The notes: generated by a model not told the origin, from the letters alone. DNA of 64,000 nt from Sphingomonas swuensis (GCF_039538045.1 NZ_BAABBQ010000001.1:1572001-1636000); one strand, 5' to 3'; numbered from the stretch's first letter, positions 31,943 through 41,091 are shown. Translations and numbers: made by a program.

Positions 31943-33867
31943 GCGCGCACCCCATTCTCAAGCCCGACGCTGTTGCGGCGGAGCGCCTTCAACACCGTGT
32001 CGACGATATGCGGCGCATTGAGGCCCGCTTCGTCATATTGCTTCTGCGGGCTGTCCTGGTCCTGGAACTTGTCCGGCAGGCGCATGGTGCGCAGCTTGAG
32101 CCCGGCGTCGATCAGCCCCTCGTCGCTCGCCAGCGTTAGCACATGCGCGCCGAAGCCGCCGACCGCGGCCTCCTCGACCGTCACGGCCACCTCGTGGGTG
32201 GTGAGCAGCTTGCGGATCAGCTCCTCGTCGAGCGGCTTGGCGAAGCGGAGGTCGGCGACGGTGGTGCTGAGCCCCATGCCTTCAAGAATTTCGGCGGCCT
32301 TCTCAGCTTCCTCGAGCCGCGTCCCGAGCGAAAGGATGGCGACGGTCTTGCCCTCGCGGACGACGCGCCCCTTGCCGATCTCGAGCCGCTGCGGCTCGAC
32401 CGGCATCGGCAACCCGCGCCCGTTCCCGCGCGGATAGCGGACCGCGATTGGCCCGCTGTCGTGTAGCGCCATGGTGTGGACCATGTGCGTGAGCTCGACC
32501 TCGTCGGCCGCGGCCATCACCACGAAGTTTGGCAGGGTGCACAGGTAGGCGAGGTCGAACGAGCCGGCATGGGTCGCTCCGTCGGCCCCGACCAGCCCGG
32601 CTCGGTCCATCGCGAAGCGCACCGGCAGGTTCTGGATGGCGACGTCGTGGACGACCTGGTCGTAGGCGCGCTGGAGGAAGGTCGAATAGATGGCGCAGAA
32701 GGGCCGGTAGCCCTCGGCGGCGAGGCCGGCGGCAAAGGTCACCGCATGCTGCTCGGCAATTCCGACATCGAACATGCGGGTCGGATGCGCCTTCTCGAAC
32801 AGGTCGAGCCCGGTGCCGCCCGGCATCGCCGCCGTAATGGCGACGATCTTGTCGTCATGGTTGGCCTCGGCGATCAGCGCGTCGGCGAATACCTTCTGAT
32901 AGGCCGGTGGCCCGCCGCCGGGACCCTTGTCCTGCTTGCCGGTGACGACGTCGAACTTGACCACGCCATGATATTTGTCGGCGCTGCTTTCGGCCGGGGC
33001 ATAGCCCTTGCCCTTCTGCGTCACCGCGTGAATCAGCATCGGGCCGTGGTCGCTGTCGCGGACATTCTCGAGGATCTCGACCAGGCTGGTGATGTCATGC
33101 CCATCGACCGGCCCGACATAGTAGAAGCCCAGCTCCTCGAAGAGGGTCCCGCCGGTCACCATCCCGCGGGCATATTCCTCGAAGCGCTCGGCCGCGTTGG
33201 CGAGCGGCCGCGGCATCTTGGAGGCGAGCTTGGCCGCGAACTTGCGCGGGGTCAGATACTTGCCGCTCGACACCAGCCGGGCGAGCGCGTTGCGAAGCGA
33301 GCCGACCGGCGGCGCGATCGACATGTCGTTGTCGTTGAGGATGACTACCAACCGGCTTCCGGCGTCGGCGGCATTGTTCATCGCCTCGAACGCCATGCCC
33401 GCGGTCGCCGCTCCGTCACCGATCACCGCAATCGCACGGCGGTCGGCGCCGTCGAGCTTGGAGGCGATCGCGAAGCCCAGGGCGGCGGAGATGCTGGTCG
33501 AGCTGTGCGCCGCGCCGAACGGGTCATATTCGCTCTCGCTGCGCTTGGTGAAGCCGCTCAGCCCCCCGCCCATGCGCAGGCTGCGGATCCGGTCGCGACG
33601 CCCGGTCACCACCTTGTGCGGATAGCATTGGTGACCGACGTCCCACACCAGCTTGTCGCTCGGCGTGTCGAATACGTAATGGATGGCGACAGTGAGCTCG
33701 ACCACGCCGAGCCCCGCCCCGAGATGGCCACCGGTCACCGATACCGCCGAGATGACCTCGTCGCGCAGCTCGTTGCAGAGCTGGGGTAGCTGGCCCTTGT
33801 CGAGCTTCCGGATGTCGGCCGGAACATGGATGGTATCGAGTAGCGGGGTGTCGGGACGCTGAGTCAT
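31939..33867 (-). CDS. dxs: 1-deoxy-D-xylulose-5-phosphate synthase
   Basis: First enzyme of the MEP isoprenoid pathway: pyruvate plus glyceraldehyde-3-phosphate to DXP, using thiamine diphosphate. The product is 642 aa, normal for Dxs. Motifs: [17 protein letters not shown] near 75, [17 protein letters not shown] near 150 (TPP/Mg site), [14 protein letters not shown] near 285, then the transketolase pyrimidine domain ([14 protein letters not shown] near 375) and the C-terminal domain. Start ATG 33867. Its product supplies carotenoids and quinones. It heads the dxs-tlyA-tspO-ubiK-ybjN run. Confidence 0.98.
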   Translation of the reverse strand: MTQRPDTPLLDTIHVPADIRKLDKGQLPQLCNELRDEVISAVSVTGGHLGAGLGVVELTVAIHYVFDTPSDKLVWDVGHQCYPHKVVTGRRDRIRSLRMGGGLSGFTKRSESEYDPFGAAHSSTSISAALGFAIASKLDGADRRAIAVIGDGAATAGMAFEAMNNAADAGSRLVVILNDNDMSIAPPVGSLRNALARLVSSGKYLTPRKFAAKLASKMPRPLANAAERFEEYARGMVTGGTLFEELGFYYVGPVDGHDITSLVEILENVRDSDHGPMLIHAVTQKGKGYAPAESSADKYHGVVKFDVVTGKQDKGPGGGPPAYQKVFADALIAEANHDDKIVAITAAMPGGTGLDLFEKAHPTRMFDVGIAEQHAVTFAAGLAAEGYRPFCAIYSTFLQRAYDQVVHDVAIQNLPVRFAMDRAGLVGADGATHAGSFDLAYLCTLPNFVVMAAADEVELTHMVHTMALHDSGPIAVRYPRGNGRGLPMPVEPQRLEIGKGRVVREGKTVAILSLGTRLEEAEKAAEILEGMGLSTTVADLRFAKPLDEELIRKLLTTHEVAVTVEEAAVGGFGAHVLTLASDEGLIDAGLKLRTMRLPDKFQDQDSPQKQYDEAGLNAPHIVDTVLKALRRNSVGLENGVRA

Positions 33868-33914
33868 AAGCCCACTGTCTCTAACCAGTTGCAGCGGCCA
33901 AGTCGAATAGGCCG

Positions 33915-34928
33915 TTAGGCGGTTGCCGCACCTTGGCCGCGGCGCTCGGCGACGAGCGCGTCGATAGCGTTCACCGCAGACTCGAAGCGGGCGTCGTAGT
34001 CGCCCTCGATCACCACCACAGGGGCCCTCGTGAGGCGAAGCACGTCGCGGGCGACTGCATCGAAGCGAGCCCGGGCTCTGGGCTCCCCGAACACCCGGGT
34101 GCCATCATCGACGAAGGGCACGTCGGCGGCGAGCATCAGGTAAAGGTCGGCCTTGCGATGGCACACCAGCTGATCAGGGACGAAGCCGATCATCATCTGC
34201 GACCAGGCGGCGGTCATGAGTGCGTCGGTGTCAGCGATCAGCAACCGGTTGCACCAGGGCCGCGCCGCCTCGATCTCGGCCTGCTGGGCGAGACCGATGA
34301 GGGTCAGATCCTCCTCGCGACAGTCGGTCCCGTGCGCCTCGCAGTGGGCGCGGCCATATTCGGGCACCAGCACGGTCGAATAATGGTCCGCAAGCCGGTC
34401 GGCGAGGGTCGACTTTCCGACGCTCTCGACCCCGTGGAGCACGACCGACAGCGAATAATGCGCCCGCACCGGCTCGGGCAGCCACTGCCAATGTCCCCAC
34501 CAGTCGTCACGCACCGCACTTCCCGACAAGCCGCCGAGCCCGCGCTGGTCGGCCCCGAGCACGCGCCCGCCAAGCGGGACGAAGAAGGCGGCGAGATGCC
34601 GGGCAAGCTCCGCCCCATAAGCCTCGCCGGCGAACAGGAGGTCGACCGGTTCGGGATGGTGCGCTCGGACGATCTCGGTCCAGATCTGCCAGAAGCGCGG
34701 ATGGTCGTCCGGCTGCTGCGGCGAAGCGGCGTCCTCGTGGAGCAGGATCCGGCAATCGGGAAACAGCTGGCGCATCCACTCGAGCCGGGTCGCGCCGGGG
34801 ATCGGATCATCCGGGAGCGCGCAGACCAGCACGGTCAGCTCGTCGACCAGCGCAGCGGCCGAGCGGATCAGGGTCACATGACCGGCATGGGGCGGCAGGA
34901 ACTTACCGAGGAGGAAACCACGCTTCAC
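33915..34928 (-). CDS. nadR: NadR-like NMN adenylyltransferase / ribosylnicotinamide kinase
   Basis: The product is 337 aa. The N-terminal nucleotidyltransferase half has [14 protein letters not shown] near residue 8 (HxGH) and [11 protein letters not shown] near 135 in place of the usual ISGT motif. The C-terminal kinase half has P-loop [10 protein letters not shown] near 166 and a Tyr/Asp-rich nucleoside-binding region ([13 protein letters not shown]). There is no helix-turn-helix, so it lacks the repressor part found in Salmonella NadR. The start is GTG at 34928, directly after the pnuC stop. It converts nicotinamide riboside to NMN and then NAD in a salvage route with PnuC. Confidence 0.92.
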   Translation of the reverse strand: MKRGFLLGKFLPPHAGHVTLIRSAAALVDELTVLVCALPDDPIPGATRLEWMRQLFPDCRILLHEDAASPQQPDDHPRFWQIWTEIVRAHHPEPVDLLFAGEAYGAELARHLAAFFVPLGGRVLGADQRGLGGLSGSAVRDDWWGHWQWLPEPVRAHYSLSVVLHGVESVGKSTLADRLADHYSTVLVPEYGRAHCEAHGTDCREEDLTLIGLAQQAEIEAARPWCNRLLIADTDALMTAAWSQMMIGFVPDQLVCHRKADLYLMLAADVPFVDDGTRVFGEPRARARFDAVARDVLRLTRAPVVVIEGDYDARFESAVNAIDALVAERRGQGAATA

Positions 34929-34929
34929 C

Positions 34930-35490
34930 TTAGATCCGCACCTTCTGCTGCCATTCGCGAAGCCCGAGCAGCGCGAGGATCAGGAAAATTCCGTAGAGCC
35001 CTGCCGTGACCGTCAGGCCGCGCGACAGGAACAGGGGGATGGCAGCGAGATCGACCGCGATCCACAGCCACCAGCATTCGACCCGCCGACGCGACTGGAG
35101 AAGCTGGGCGGCGATGCTGGCGATGGCGATCGCGCCGTCGACATGCGGCGCCGCGGCATCGGTGAGCCGCGCCATCGCGCTTCCCCAAACGAGCGCCAGC
35201 GCCAGCACCCCGGTCGCCCAGGCGAGCCGCTGGTTAAGGGCCATGCGTTCGACCACGATGTGGGCGTCCTCGGCGCGGTCGGCCCTCGCCCATGCCCACC
35301 AGCCGTAGAGCTGCACGGCGAAGAAGAATATCTGTAGCAGGGCGTCCGAGTAGAGCTTCGCCTCGAAGAAGACGAAGAAGTAAAGCGCGACCATCGCCAG
35401 CCCGAACGGGTAGTTCCACAGGCTGCGACGCACCACCAGCGCAACGTTGACGACGCCCAGCGCCGCCGCGAGGATCTCGATCGGGTTCAA
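34930..35490 (-). CDS. pnuC: PnuC-like nicotinamide riboside transporter
   Basis: The product is 186 aa with about seven short TM segments. Family signatures are RSLWNYPFGLAMVALYFFVFFEAKLYSDALLQIFFFAVQLYGWWAW (about 25-75), the NYPFG and GWWAW motifs of PnuC, and a C-terminal CWWLWIAVDLAAIPLFL. PnuC imports nicotinamide riboside, which the adjacent NadR phosphorylates and traps. The start is TTG at 35490 with no better upstream codon. Only 28 bases separate it from the zur stop, so it may be transcribed with zur. Confidence 0.92.
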   Translation of the reverse strand: MNPIEILAAALGVVNVALVVRRSLWNYPFGLAMVALYFFVFFEAKLYSDALLQIFFFAVQLYGWWAWARADRAEDAHIVVERMALNQRLAWATGVLALALVWGSAMARLTDAAAPHVDGAIAIASIAAQLLQSRRRVECWWLWIAVDLAAIPLFLSRGLTVTAGLYGIFLILALLGLREWQQKVRI

Positions 35491-35518
35491 ATGTCGCGGT
35501 TGGCAGCCCGAGCGACGC

Positions 35519-35977
35519 TCAGGCGCAATCCTCGCAGGTGCCGCGCACTTCGATCACGGGCCGCTTGGGGGCGAACCCACTCTTCTCGGCGGCCTGGCGG
35601 ACGTCCTTGGCGATGCTGTCATTGTCGATGTGCTTCGCCTGGCCGCAGCTGTCGCAGATAAGGAAGATGCAGTCGTGCAGGCAGCCCGGATGGTTGTTCG
35701 CGACATAGGCATTGGCGCTTTCCACCCGCCGCGCGAGGTTCGAGCCGACGAAGAGGTCGAGGATCCGGTAGACGCTGTTGGCCGCGACCCGCCGACCCTG
35801 CACCTTGGAGACCGCCTCGGCGATGTCATAGGCGCTGGCCGGGCGATCGAAGCCGGCAAGCGCGTCGAACACCGCTTCGCGCATGCCGGTCCACTGTTCG
35901 CCCTGCTCGGTCAGCTGCTCGCGGGCTGCCTCCTTGAGTGCCGTTCCGCCGTGCGCATGATGGTCGTGTCTTGCCAT
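35519..35977 (-). CDS. zur: Fur-family repressor, Zur-like
   Basis: The product is 152 aa. A winged helix (DIAEAVSKVQGRRVAANSVYRILDLFVGSNLARRVES) is followed by a dimer domain with NHPGCLHDCIFLICDSCGQAKHID (two metal-binding Cys in CDSC) and a C-terminal CEDC. A His-rich start (HDHHAHGG) is present. The cysteine pairs and lack of the Fur HHDH pattern favour zinc-sensing Zur. GTATATCAATATGC (35983-35996, palindromic) just upstream may be an autoregulatory site. It divides the NAD-salvage genes from the TMEM175/MerC group. Confidence 0.78.
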   Translation of the reverse strand: MARHDHHAHGGTALKEAAREQLTEQGEQWTGMREAVFDALAGFDRPASAYDIAEAVSKVQGRRVAANSVYRILDLFVGSNLARRVESANAYVANNHPGCLHDCIFLICDSCGQAKHIDNDSIAKDVRQAAEKSGFAPKRPVIEVRGTCEDCA

Positions 35978-36028
35978 AGTATATCAATATGCCTCCGCAG
36001 GCCCCGCCGCAAGTGAACCGCCCGGCCC

Positions 36029-36748
36029 ATGCGGGCGTTCGCCCGGACAATGGACCATGCCACCCCCAGCGAACATGACCAGGTCCGACGCGACAGCCAC
36101 GAGGGCGAAGGCGCGACGCGGGGAACGGGCCGGATGGAGGCCTTCGCCGACGGCGTCTTCGCAATCGCCTTCACCCTGCCGATCTTCAACGTCATCCTGC
36201 CGGCGCTCCAAGGTCCCGCCGCGGGCTATGGCGAACGGCTGCTCGAGGGCTGGCCGGAGAACCTCAACTACCTCCTCGCGAGCATGGTCATCGGCCTCTA
36301 CTGGGTGCACCATCATTTCTCGGGCGCGATCTACCGAACGACCGGGCATTACTTCCTGCTCGCTACCGTGTTGTTCCTGACCATGATCGGCTACATCGCC
36401 TTTCCGGTCCGCGCCTTCACCGAGAGTTTGACCCACAAGGAGGCCATCCCCGACACTGCGGCCTTTCTCGCCTGCAGCCTCGCGCTGACCTCGCTGGCGT
36501 GGCTATTCAAGTGGACCGTCGGCAACGCCCACGGCCATGTCGATGCCCGGCTCGACCCCGCTTATCTTGCCCGGCTGACCCGCCGCTACCGCCTGATGAC
36601 CGCATGGAACCTGCTGGCGGCGGTGGTGGTGTGGTTCTGGTGGCCCGTCGGAATCGCGATGAGCTGGATGGGCGTGCTCTACAAGCTCAAGGCCCCCGAG
36701 ACGCCGCGCTACCTCAGCAAAGCGCCCACGATCGAAGGCGAGGACTAG
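36029..36748 (+). CDS. TMEM175-family (DUF1211) potassium channel protein
   Basis: The product is 239 aa with six TMs. The family signature RMEAFADGVFAIAFTLPIF (RxxxFSDG form, with Ala for Ser) lies near residue 35, and WVHHHFSGAIYRTT is near 92. Prokaryotic TMEM175 proteins form tetrameric K+-permeable channels. A second ATG at 36050 (MDHATPSEHD) is an equally good start; no ribosome-binding site decides. It is convergent with and overlaps the MerC-like gene by 4 bases. Confidence 0.85.
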   Translation: MRAFARTMDHATPSEHDQVRRDSHEGEGATRGTGRMEAFADGVFAIAFTLPIFNVILPALQGPAAGYGERLLEGWPENLNYLLASMVIGLYWVHHHFSGAIYRTTGHYFLLATVLFLTMIGYIAFPVRAFTESLTHKEAIPDTAAFLACSLALTSLAWLFKWTVGNAHGHVDARLDPAYLARLTRRYRLMTAWNLLAAVVVWFWWPVGIAMSWMGVLYKLKAPETPRYLSKAPTIEGED

Positions 36749-37134
36749 CCTCGGCGTCCGAACGGATGGGCGGTGCCGCGGCGGTTGAGATCGTGCCCGA
36801 GCGCGAGGATCAGAACGCCGATCATCGTCGCCGCCGCCTCGGTCCCGTTGTGCGGTAGGGTCAGCGAACCCGCCATCACCCCCAGACCGAGCCCGCCGAC
36901 CGAGCTCGGCATCATGAAGCCGTGCTCGAGCATTCCGCGGCCGAGCGCAAAAGCGCCGAGAATCATGGCGAGGCTCAGCCCGATCTCGTGGATCCAGTGC
37001 GAGCCGAGCAGCCCGCCGAAGGCGGACATGAAGGCGAGAAGGACCGTGGTTCCGACGCAATGGACCAGGCAAAGGCCGGACAGGCCGATGGCCAACCGGT
37101 CCCACAGATGGGTCGAGGCGTGAGTCTTGGTCAT
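36745..37134 (-). CDS. MerC-domain membrane protein
   Basis: The product is 129 aa with four TMs from ATG 37134 (MTKTHASTHLWDRLAIG). The MerC-type core LCLVHCVGTTVLLAFMSAFGG carries Cys and His-Cys in the first helix. Original MerC carries Hg(II); relatives next to Zur genes may move other thiophilic metals. The ORF is open further upstream, but that part has no coding support. A palindrome resembling a Zur site lies 14 bases upstream. Confidence 0.78.
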   Translation of the reverse strand: MTKTHASTHLWDRLAIGLSGLCLVHCVGTTVLLAFMSAFGGLLGSHWIHEIGLSLAMILGAFALGRGMLEHGFMMPSSVGGLGLGVMAGSLTLPHNGTEAAATMIGVLILALGHDLNRRGTAHPFGRRG

Positions 37135-37148
37135 GCGAGCGTCGGCAA

Positions 37149-37163
37149 TGTTATAGTGCAACA
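37149..37163. promoter_or_regulatory. Candidate Zur operator between merC and ctaA
   Basis: TGTTATAGTGCAACA agrees with the idealised palindrome TGTTATA-N-TATAACA at 12 of 14 arm positions. It lies 14 bases upstream of the MerC-like start and close to the zur gene itself. The direction of control is most likely towards merC. The consensus is recalled from other alphaproteobacteria, so the match needs testing. Confidence 0.35.
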
Positions 37164-37237
37164 TGCGGCCCGTTACAACATCTCTCCTGCCCTTTCGTCG
37201 GCTTGCCCGGGCAGCCGGCCCGGACCATATGGCGGCC

Positions 37238-38314
37238 ATGTCCGCTGTCGCCACTGTCGCTCCGCCGACCGCCCGCCCGCTTGCCGTCGCCAACTGGCTG
37301 CTGGCACTATGCGGGCTGATCCTTTTGATGGTGATCGTCGGTGGGATTACTCGGCTGACCGAAAGCGGCCTGTCGATCACCGAGTGGAAGCCGATTACCG
37401 GCGCCATCCCACCGCTGACCGAGGCCCATTGGCTGCGCGAGTTCGAGCTCTACAAGCGCATCCCCGAATATCAGCAGATCAACCGCGGCATGAGCCTCGC
37501 CGAATTCAAGAACATCTTCTTCTGGGAGTGGGCTCACCGCCAGCTCGGACGGGTGATTGGCCTCGTCGCGCTGCTTCCGCTGGCATGGTTCTGGTTCCGC
37601 AAGGCCATCCCCGACGGCTACCGGCTTCGCACCGCAAGCATCTTCGTCCTTGTCTGCATCCAGGGCGCGATCGGCTGGTGGATGGTGGCGAGCGGCCTCA
37701 CCCAGCGCACCGACGTCAGCCACCTGCGGCTCGCGGTGCATCTGCTGACCGCGCTCTTCATCTTCGCTTTCTGTCTGTGGACCGCGCTAGACCTGCGTTC
37801 TCCGGGCGCCGAGCGCCGGCGCATGCCGACCATCGCCATCTGGGCCTTTGCAGTTCTGTTCCTGCAACTCCTGTTCGGCGCCTATGTCGCCGGCCTGGAC
37901 GCTGGCTATGCCTTCAACACCTGGCCGCTGATGGGCGACGAGCTCTACCCCTCCGCCGCGCCATGGCTCGAGCCGCTGCTGCGCAATTTCGTCGACAATC
38001 CGATCACCGTCCAGTTCATCCACCGCTGGCTCGCCTTCGGGGTGCTGGCAATGGCGATCCTGCTCGCCGTCCGGGTCAGGCGGGACGGCGGCCGGCGTGA
38101 AAGCCTCTTCCTGCACATCGTCGTCGGGCTGCAGATCCTGCTCGGCATCGCCACCCTGCTGAGCGGGGTCCACCTCCATGTCGCCGTTACCCACCAGGCC
38201 ATGGCCGTTCTGGTGGTCGCCGCCTTCGTCGCCGCCGCGCACCGACTGGCGCTCGGCCAGGGCCGCACCGCCGATCCCTCGATCGACCTTCGCTCGGCGG
38301 TAGCGGCCGAATGA
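37238..38314 (+). CDS. ctaA: Heme A synthase
   Basis: COX15/CtaA family membrane protein that oxidises heme O to heme A for aa3-type cytochrome oxidase. The product is 358 aa from ATG 37238 (an earlier ATG 37163 would overlap the operator-like palindrome). Motifs: ITRLTESGLSITEWKPI near 45, EWAHRQLGR near 95 (heme-binding His), QGAIGWWMVASGL, HLRLAVHLLTALF, IQFIHRWLAF-like VQFIHRWLAFG and VTHQAMAVLVVA. About eight TMs. It is followed by cutA with an ATGA overlap. Confidence 0.95.
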   Translation: MSAVATVAPPTARPLAVANWLLALCGLILLMVIVGGITRLTESGLSITEWKPITGAIPPLTEAHWLREFELYKRIPEYQQINRGMSLAEFKNIFFWEWAHRQLGRVIGLVALLPLAWFWFRKAIPDGYRLRTASIFVLVCIQGAIGWWMVASGLTQRTDVSHLRLAVHLLTALFIFAFCLWTALDLRSPGAERRRMPTIAIWAFAVLFLQLLFGAYVAGLDAGYAFNTWPLMGDELYPSAAPWLEPLLRNFVDNPITVQFIHRWLAFGVLAMAILLAVRVRRDGGRRESLFLHIVVGLQILLGIATLLSGVHLHVAVTHQAMAVLVVAAFVAAAHRLALGQGRTADPSIDLRSAVAAE

Positions 38315-38640
38315 GCATCGTCAGCCTCTACTGCGTCTTCGCCGACGCTGACGAGGCCGAGCGCATCGGCCGGTTGGTGGTCGAGGAGCGGCTTGCCGCC
38401 TGCATCAACATCCTCTCGCCCTGCCGCAGCATCTACCGCTGGGAGGGACGGATCGAGGATGCGAGTGAGGTGCCCGCACTGCTCAAGACCGACGCGTCCC
38501 GCACCGACGCCCTGATCGCCAGGATCGTTCAGCTCCACAGCTACGAAATTCCGGCGATCGCCGTCTGGCCGGTCGAGCACGCGCCTTCCGCCTTCGCCGA
38601 CTGGGTCGTTGCGAACAGCGCCAAGGAGACGATTGCATGA
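38311..38640 (+). CDS. cutA: CutA-like divalent-cation tolerance protein
   Basis: The product is 109 aa. CutA family signatures are VVEERLAACINILSPCRSIYRWEGRIEDASEVPALLKT and HSYEIPAIAVWPVE. CutA1 proteins are small trimeric ferredoxin-like folds originally tied to copper and other metal tolerance; the molecular function is still unclear. The start overlaps ctaA and the end overlaps the VOC gene (ATGA each time), giving a three-gene operon. Confidence 0.95.
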   Translation: MSIVSLYCVFADADEAERIGRLVVEERLAACINILSPCRSIYRWEGRIEDASEVPALLKTDASRTDALIARIVQLHSYEIPAIAVWPVEHAPSAFADWVVANSAKETIA

Positions 38641-38993
38641 GCGACTGGCAGACCCCCAACCTCCCCTCGCGCGACTTCGACGTGACCGAGGCCTTCATGG
38701 CGCGGCTCGGCTTCACGCGCGGCTATCGCTCGGACGGGTGGATGATCCTCCGCCGCGGGACGCTCCAGATCGAGTATTTCCACCATCCCGACTTCGATCC
38801 CGAGAACAGCGGCTACGGCACCTGCCTTCGCCTCGACGACCTCGACGCCTTCTACCGCGTCTGCCTCGCGGCCGGGATCACGGAGAAGTCCGTCGGCGCC
38901 CCGCGGCTCCACCCGCCACGCCAGGAACCCGAAGTCAGGCGGGCGGCCCTGATCGACCCCGATTTCAGCCTTTTCCACCTCATCCAGAACTGA
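38637..38993 (+). CDS. VOC (glyoxalase/bleomycin-resistance) family protein
   Basis: The product is 118 aa. The VOC pattern is visible: NLPSRDFDVTEAFMARLGFTRGYRSDGWMILRRGTLQIEYFHHPDF, with a single domain ending in ALIDPDFSLFHLIQ. Similar proteins bind bleomycin-type drugs or metabolise small thiols. No substrate can be assigned. It ends the ctaA-cutA operon; a hairpin with T-run follows at 39072. Confidence 0.85.
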   Translation: MSDWQTPNLPSRDFDVTEAFMARLGFTRGYRSDGWMILRRGTLQIEYFHHPDFDPENSGYGTCLRLDDLDAFYRVCLAAGITEKSVGAPRLHPPRQEPEVRRAALIDPDFSLFHLIQN

Positions 38994-39071
38994 GCGGTAT
39001 CATTTTACCCACGCTGAAAGCGGCGGTTTTGCTTGACTTTCTGGAGCTCGGAAACGAATAGCCCTTCCAGG

Positions 39072-39095
39072 CGCTGCCCTCCCGGGTGGCGTTTT
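39072..39095 (+). terminator. Stem-loop with T-run before rplM
   Basis: CGCTGCCC-TCCC-GGGTGGCG forms an 8-bp stem with two G-U pairs and a 4-base loop, followed directly by TTTT. It lies between the ctaA-cutA-VOC operon and rplM, 27 bases before the rplM start. It could end the upstream operon or act as an attenuator in the rplM leader. Confidence 0.5.
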
Positions 39096-39121
39096 CCTGT
39101 TCATACGAGGGTTGTTCAGCC

Positions 39122-39601
39122 ATGAAGGCGCTGATGAAGACCACCAAGTCGGCCAAGCCGGCGGAGGTCGAGAAGAAGTGGCATCTGATTGATGCCGAAG
39201 GGCTGGTCGTTGGCCGTGTCGCCACGCTCATCGCCAACATCCTGCGCGGCAAGCACAAGCCGAGCTTCACCCCGCACGTCGATTGCGGCGATCACGTCGT
39301 CGTGATCAACGCCGACAAGGTGCGCTTCACCGGCCGCAAGGCGCAGCAGAAGATCTACTACAAGCACACCGGTTATGCCGGTGGCCTGAAGGAAACCACT
39401 GCCGCCAAGGTGCTCGAAGGTCGCTTCCCCGAGCGTGTGCTCGAGAAGGCCGTCGAGCGGATGATCCCGCGCGGACCGCTGGGTCGCGACCAGATGCGCG
39501 CCCTTCATCTCTACAACGGCACCGAGCATCCGCACGCCGGTCAGGACCCGCAGGTCCTCGACGTCGCGGGCATGAATCGCAAGAACAAGGTGGGCGCATA
39601 A
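39122..39601 (+). CDS. rplM: 50S ribosomal protein L13
   Basis: The product is 159 aa; core signatures [60 protein letters not shown] and [19 protein letters not shown] are clear. The start ATG 39122 with a short [14 protein letters not shown] leader suits alphaproteobacterial L13; the ORF extension to 39086 has no support. Only 1 base separates it from rpsI, the usual L13-S9 operon. Confidence 0.98.
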   Translation: MKALMKTTKSAKPAEVEKKWHLIDAEGLVVGRVATLIANILRGKHKPSFTPHVDCGDHVVVINADKVRFTGRKAQQKIYYKHTGYAGGLKETTAAKVLEGRFPERVLEKAVERMIPRGPLGRDQMRALHLYNGTEHPHAGQDPQVLDVAGMNRKNKVGA

Positions 39602-39602
39602 G

Positions 39603-40187
39603 ATGGCCGACAAGAAGTCCCTCGCCGATCTCGGCGCCCTGACCAGCCAGCCGGCGCCGGCTCCGGAAGCGGCTGCCGCTCCGGCCGAGACCGCCGCTGC
39701 CGACGACGCCGCTCCGGCGACCGAAGCCGCCTCGGAAGAGAACGCTCCGTTCGTTCCCGCCGTGTCGGACGCCCCGCTGCGTGAGCAGCAGCTCGACAAG
39801 TTCGGCCGCGCCTATGCGACCGGCCGCCGCAAGGACGCCGTCGCACGCGTCTGGCTGAAGCCGGGCTCGGGCAAGATCGTGGTCAACGGCCGCGATCAGG
39901 AAGTCTATTTCGCCCGTCCGACGCTGCGTCTCGTCATCAACCAGCCCTTCGGCATCACCGATCGCGTCGGCCAGTATGACATCATCGCCACCGTCAAGGG
40001 CGGTGGTCTTTCGGGCCAGGCCGGCGCGGTGCTTCACGGCATCGCCCAGGCGCTGTCGCGCTACGAGCCGGTGCTCCGCACCACCGTCAAGCGCGCCGGC
40101 TTCCTGACCCGCGATCCGCGCGTCGTCGAGCGCAAGAAGTACGGCAAGGCGAAGGCCCGCCGCAGCTTCCAGTTTTCGAAGCGCTAA
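39603..40187 (+). CDS. rpsI: 30S ribosomal protein S9 with N-terminal extension
   Basis: The product is 194 aa instead of about 130. The last ~130 residues are canonical S9: [46 protein letters not shown] and the basic [18 protein letters not shown] tail that reaches the P-site. The first ~60 residues are Ala/Pro/Glu-rich ([20 protein letters not shown]) and probably disordered; such extensions are known in sphingomonads. An intrinsic terminator follows at 40212. Confidence 0.97.
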   Translation: MADKKSLADLGALTSQPAPAPEAAAAPAETAAADDAAPATEAASEENAPFVPAVSDAPLREQQLDKFGRAYATGRRKDAVARVWLKPGSGKIVVNGRDQEVYFARPTLRLVINQPFGITDRVGQYDIIATVKGGGLSGQAGAVLHGIAQALSRYEPVLRTTVKRAGFLTRDPRVVERKKYGKAKARRSFQFSKR

Positions 40188-40211
40188 AATCTTCCATCCT
40201 CAAGCCGACCA

Positions 40212-40241
40212 GGGCGTCCCGTCACCGCGGGGCGCCCTTTT
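40212..40241 (+). terminator. Intrinsic terminator after rpsI
   Basis: GGGCGTCCC (40212-40220) pairs with GGGGCGCCC (40229-40237), one G-U pair, 8-base loop, followed by TTTT. It clearly closes the rplM-rpsI operon. Confidence 0.85.
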
Positions 40242-40317
40242 CGTTTGCGCCTGACAGATCGTTCAGGAACCACCCGCGTCGCGCTTCGTCTGATCAGGCA
40301 ATCCATCAGGAGCGACG

Positions 40318-41091
40318 ATGCCGACCGCCTTCACCCGGGCCGTGAGCCCGACCTTTGCCGATTGCGAACTCACTCATCTCGGCCGACAGCCGATCGACCT
40401 TGATCGCGCCGCCGCCCAGCATGTCGCCTATGAGCGGGCGCTGGAGCGCGCCGGCTTCGATGTCGTCCGGCTTCCCGACCTTCCGACCCATGCCGACGGC
40501 GTGTTCGTCGAGGACACCGCCGTCCTGCTCGGCAATCATGCCGTCATCACCCGGCCGGGCGCGCCCTCGCGACGGCCCGAGGCCGACAGCACCGCGGCCG
40601 CGCTTGCCGACCGCTTCGAGGTCCACCGCCTGACCCGCGGGCGGCTCGACGGCGGTGATGTCCTCACCATCGGCCGCAAGATCTATGTCGGCCAGTCGCG
40701 CCGCACCAACTGCGCCGGGATCGTCAACCTCGCCGGCGTGGCCGGCCGCCTCGGCTACGAGGTGATCGAGGTACCGCACGACAAGTGCCTCCACCTCAAG
40801 ACCGGCGCAACCTATGCCGGGGTCGATGATCAGGGCCGCGACGTCGTGCTGGTCAATCCCGACTGGATTGACCCCAACGTGTTCGAGGACGTCTTCCTGG
40901 TGCCGAGCGCGCCTGGCGAGGATTTCGGCGCCAACGCGCTCAAGGCCGGAGAGCGGCTGATCTACCCGTCGGCCTATCCCCGCACCGCCGAGCGCCTGCG
41001 CACCCTCGGGTTCACCGTCGACGAAGTGGACATCGGCGAGCTCGAGAAGGCCGAGGCCGGCCTCACCTGCATGAGCCTCATCGCGGATTAG
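40318..41091 (+). CDS. Dimethylarginine dimethylaminohydrolase-like enzyme
   Basis: Guanidino-group-modifying enzyme fold, 257 aa, expected to turn N-omega-methylated arginines into citrulline and methylamine. Motifs: LPTHADGVFVEDTAVLL (substrate-binding Asp/Glu), LTRGRLDGGDVLTIGRKIYVGQSRRTN, HDKCLHLKTGATYAG (His159) and LTCMSLIAD (nucleophile Cys251). Arginine deiminase and amidinotransferase are longer; the C-terminal LTCMS is typical of DDAH. It is convergent with the GFA gene, sharing a 4-base overlap. Confidence 0.88.
   Translation: MPTAFTRAVSPTFADCELTHLGRQPIDLDRAAAQHVAYERALERAGFDVVRLPDLPTHADGVFVEDTAVLLGNHAVITRPGAPSRRPEADSTAAALADRFEVHRLTRGRLDGGDVLTIGRKIYVGQSRRTNCAGIVNLAGVAGRLGYEVIEVPHDKCLHLKTGATYAGVDDQGRDVVLVNPDWIDPNVFEDVFLVPSAPGEDFGANALKAGERLIYPSAYPRTAERLRTLGFTVDEVDIGELEKAEAGLTCMSLIAD

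Noticed and set aside
40267..40295. EcfG-type stress promoter before the DDAH gene
   Set aside because: GGAAC is followed at 16 bases by CGTC, not CGTT; too weak to list.
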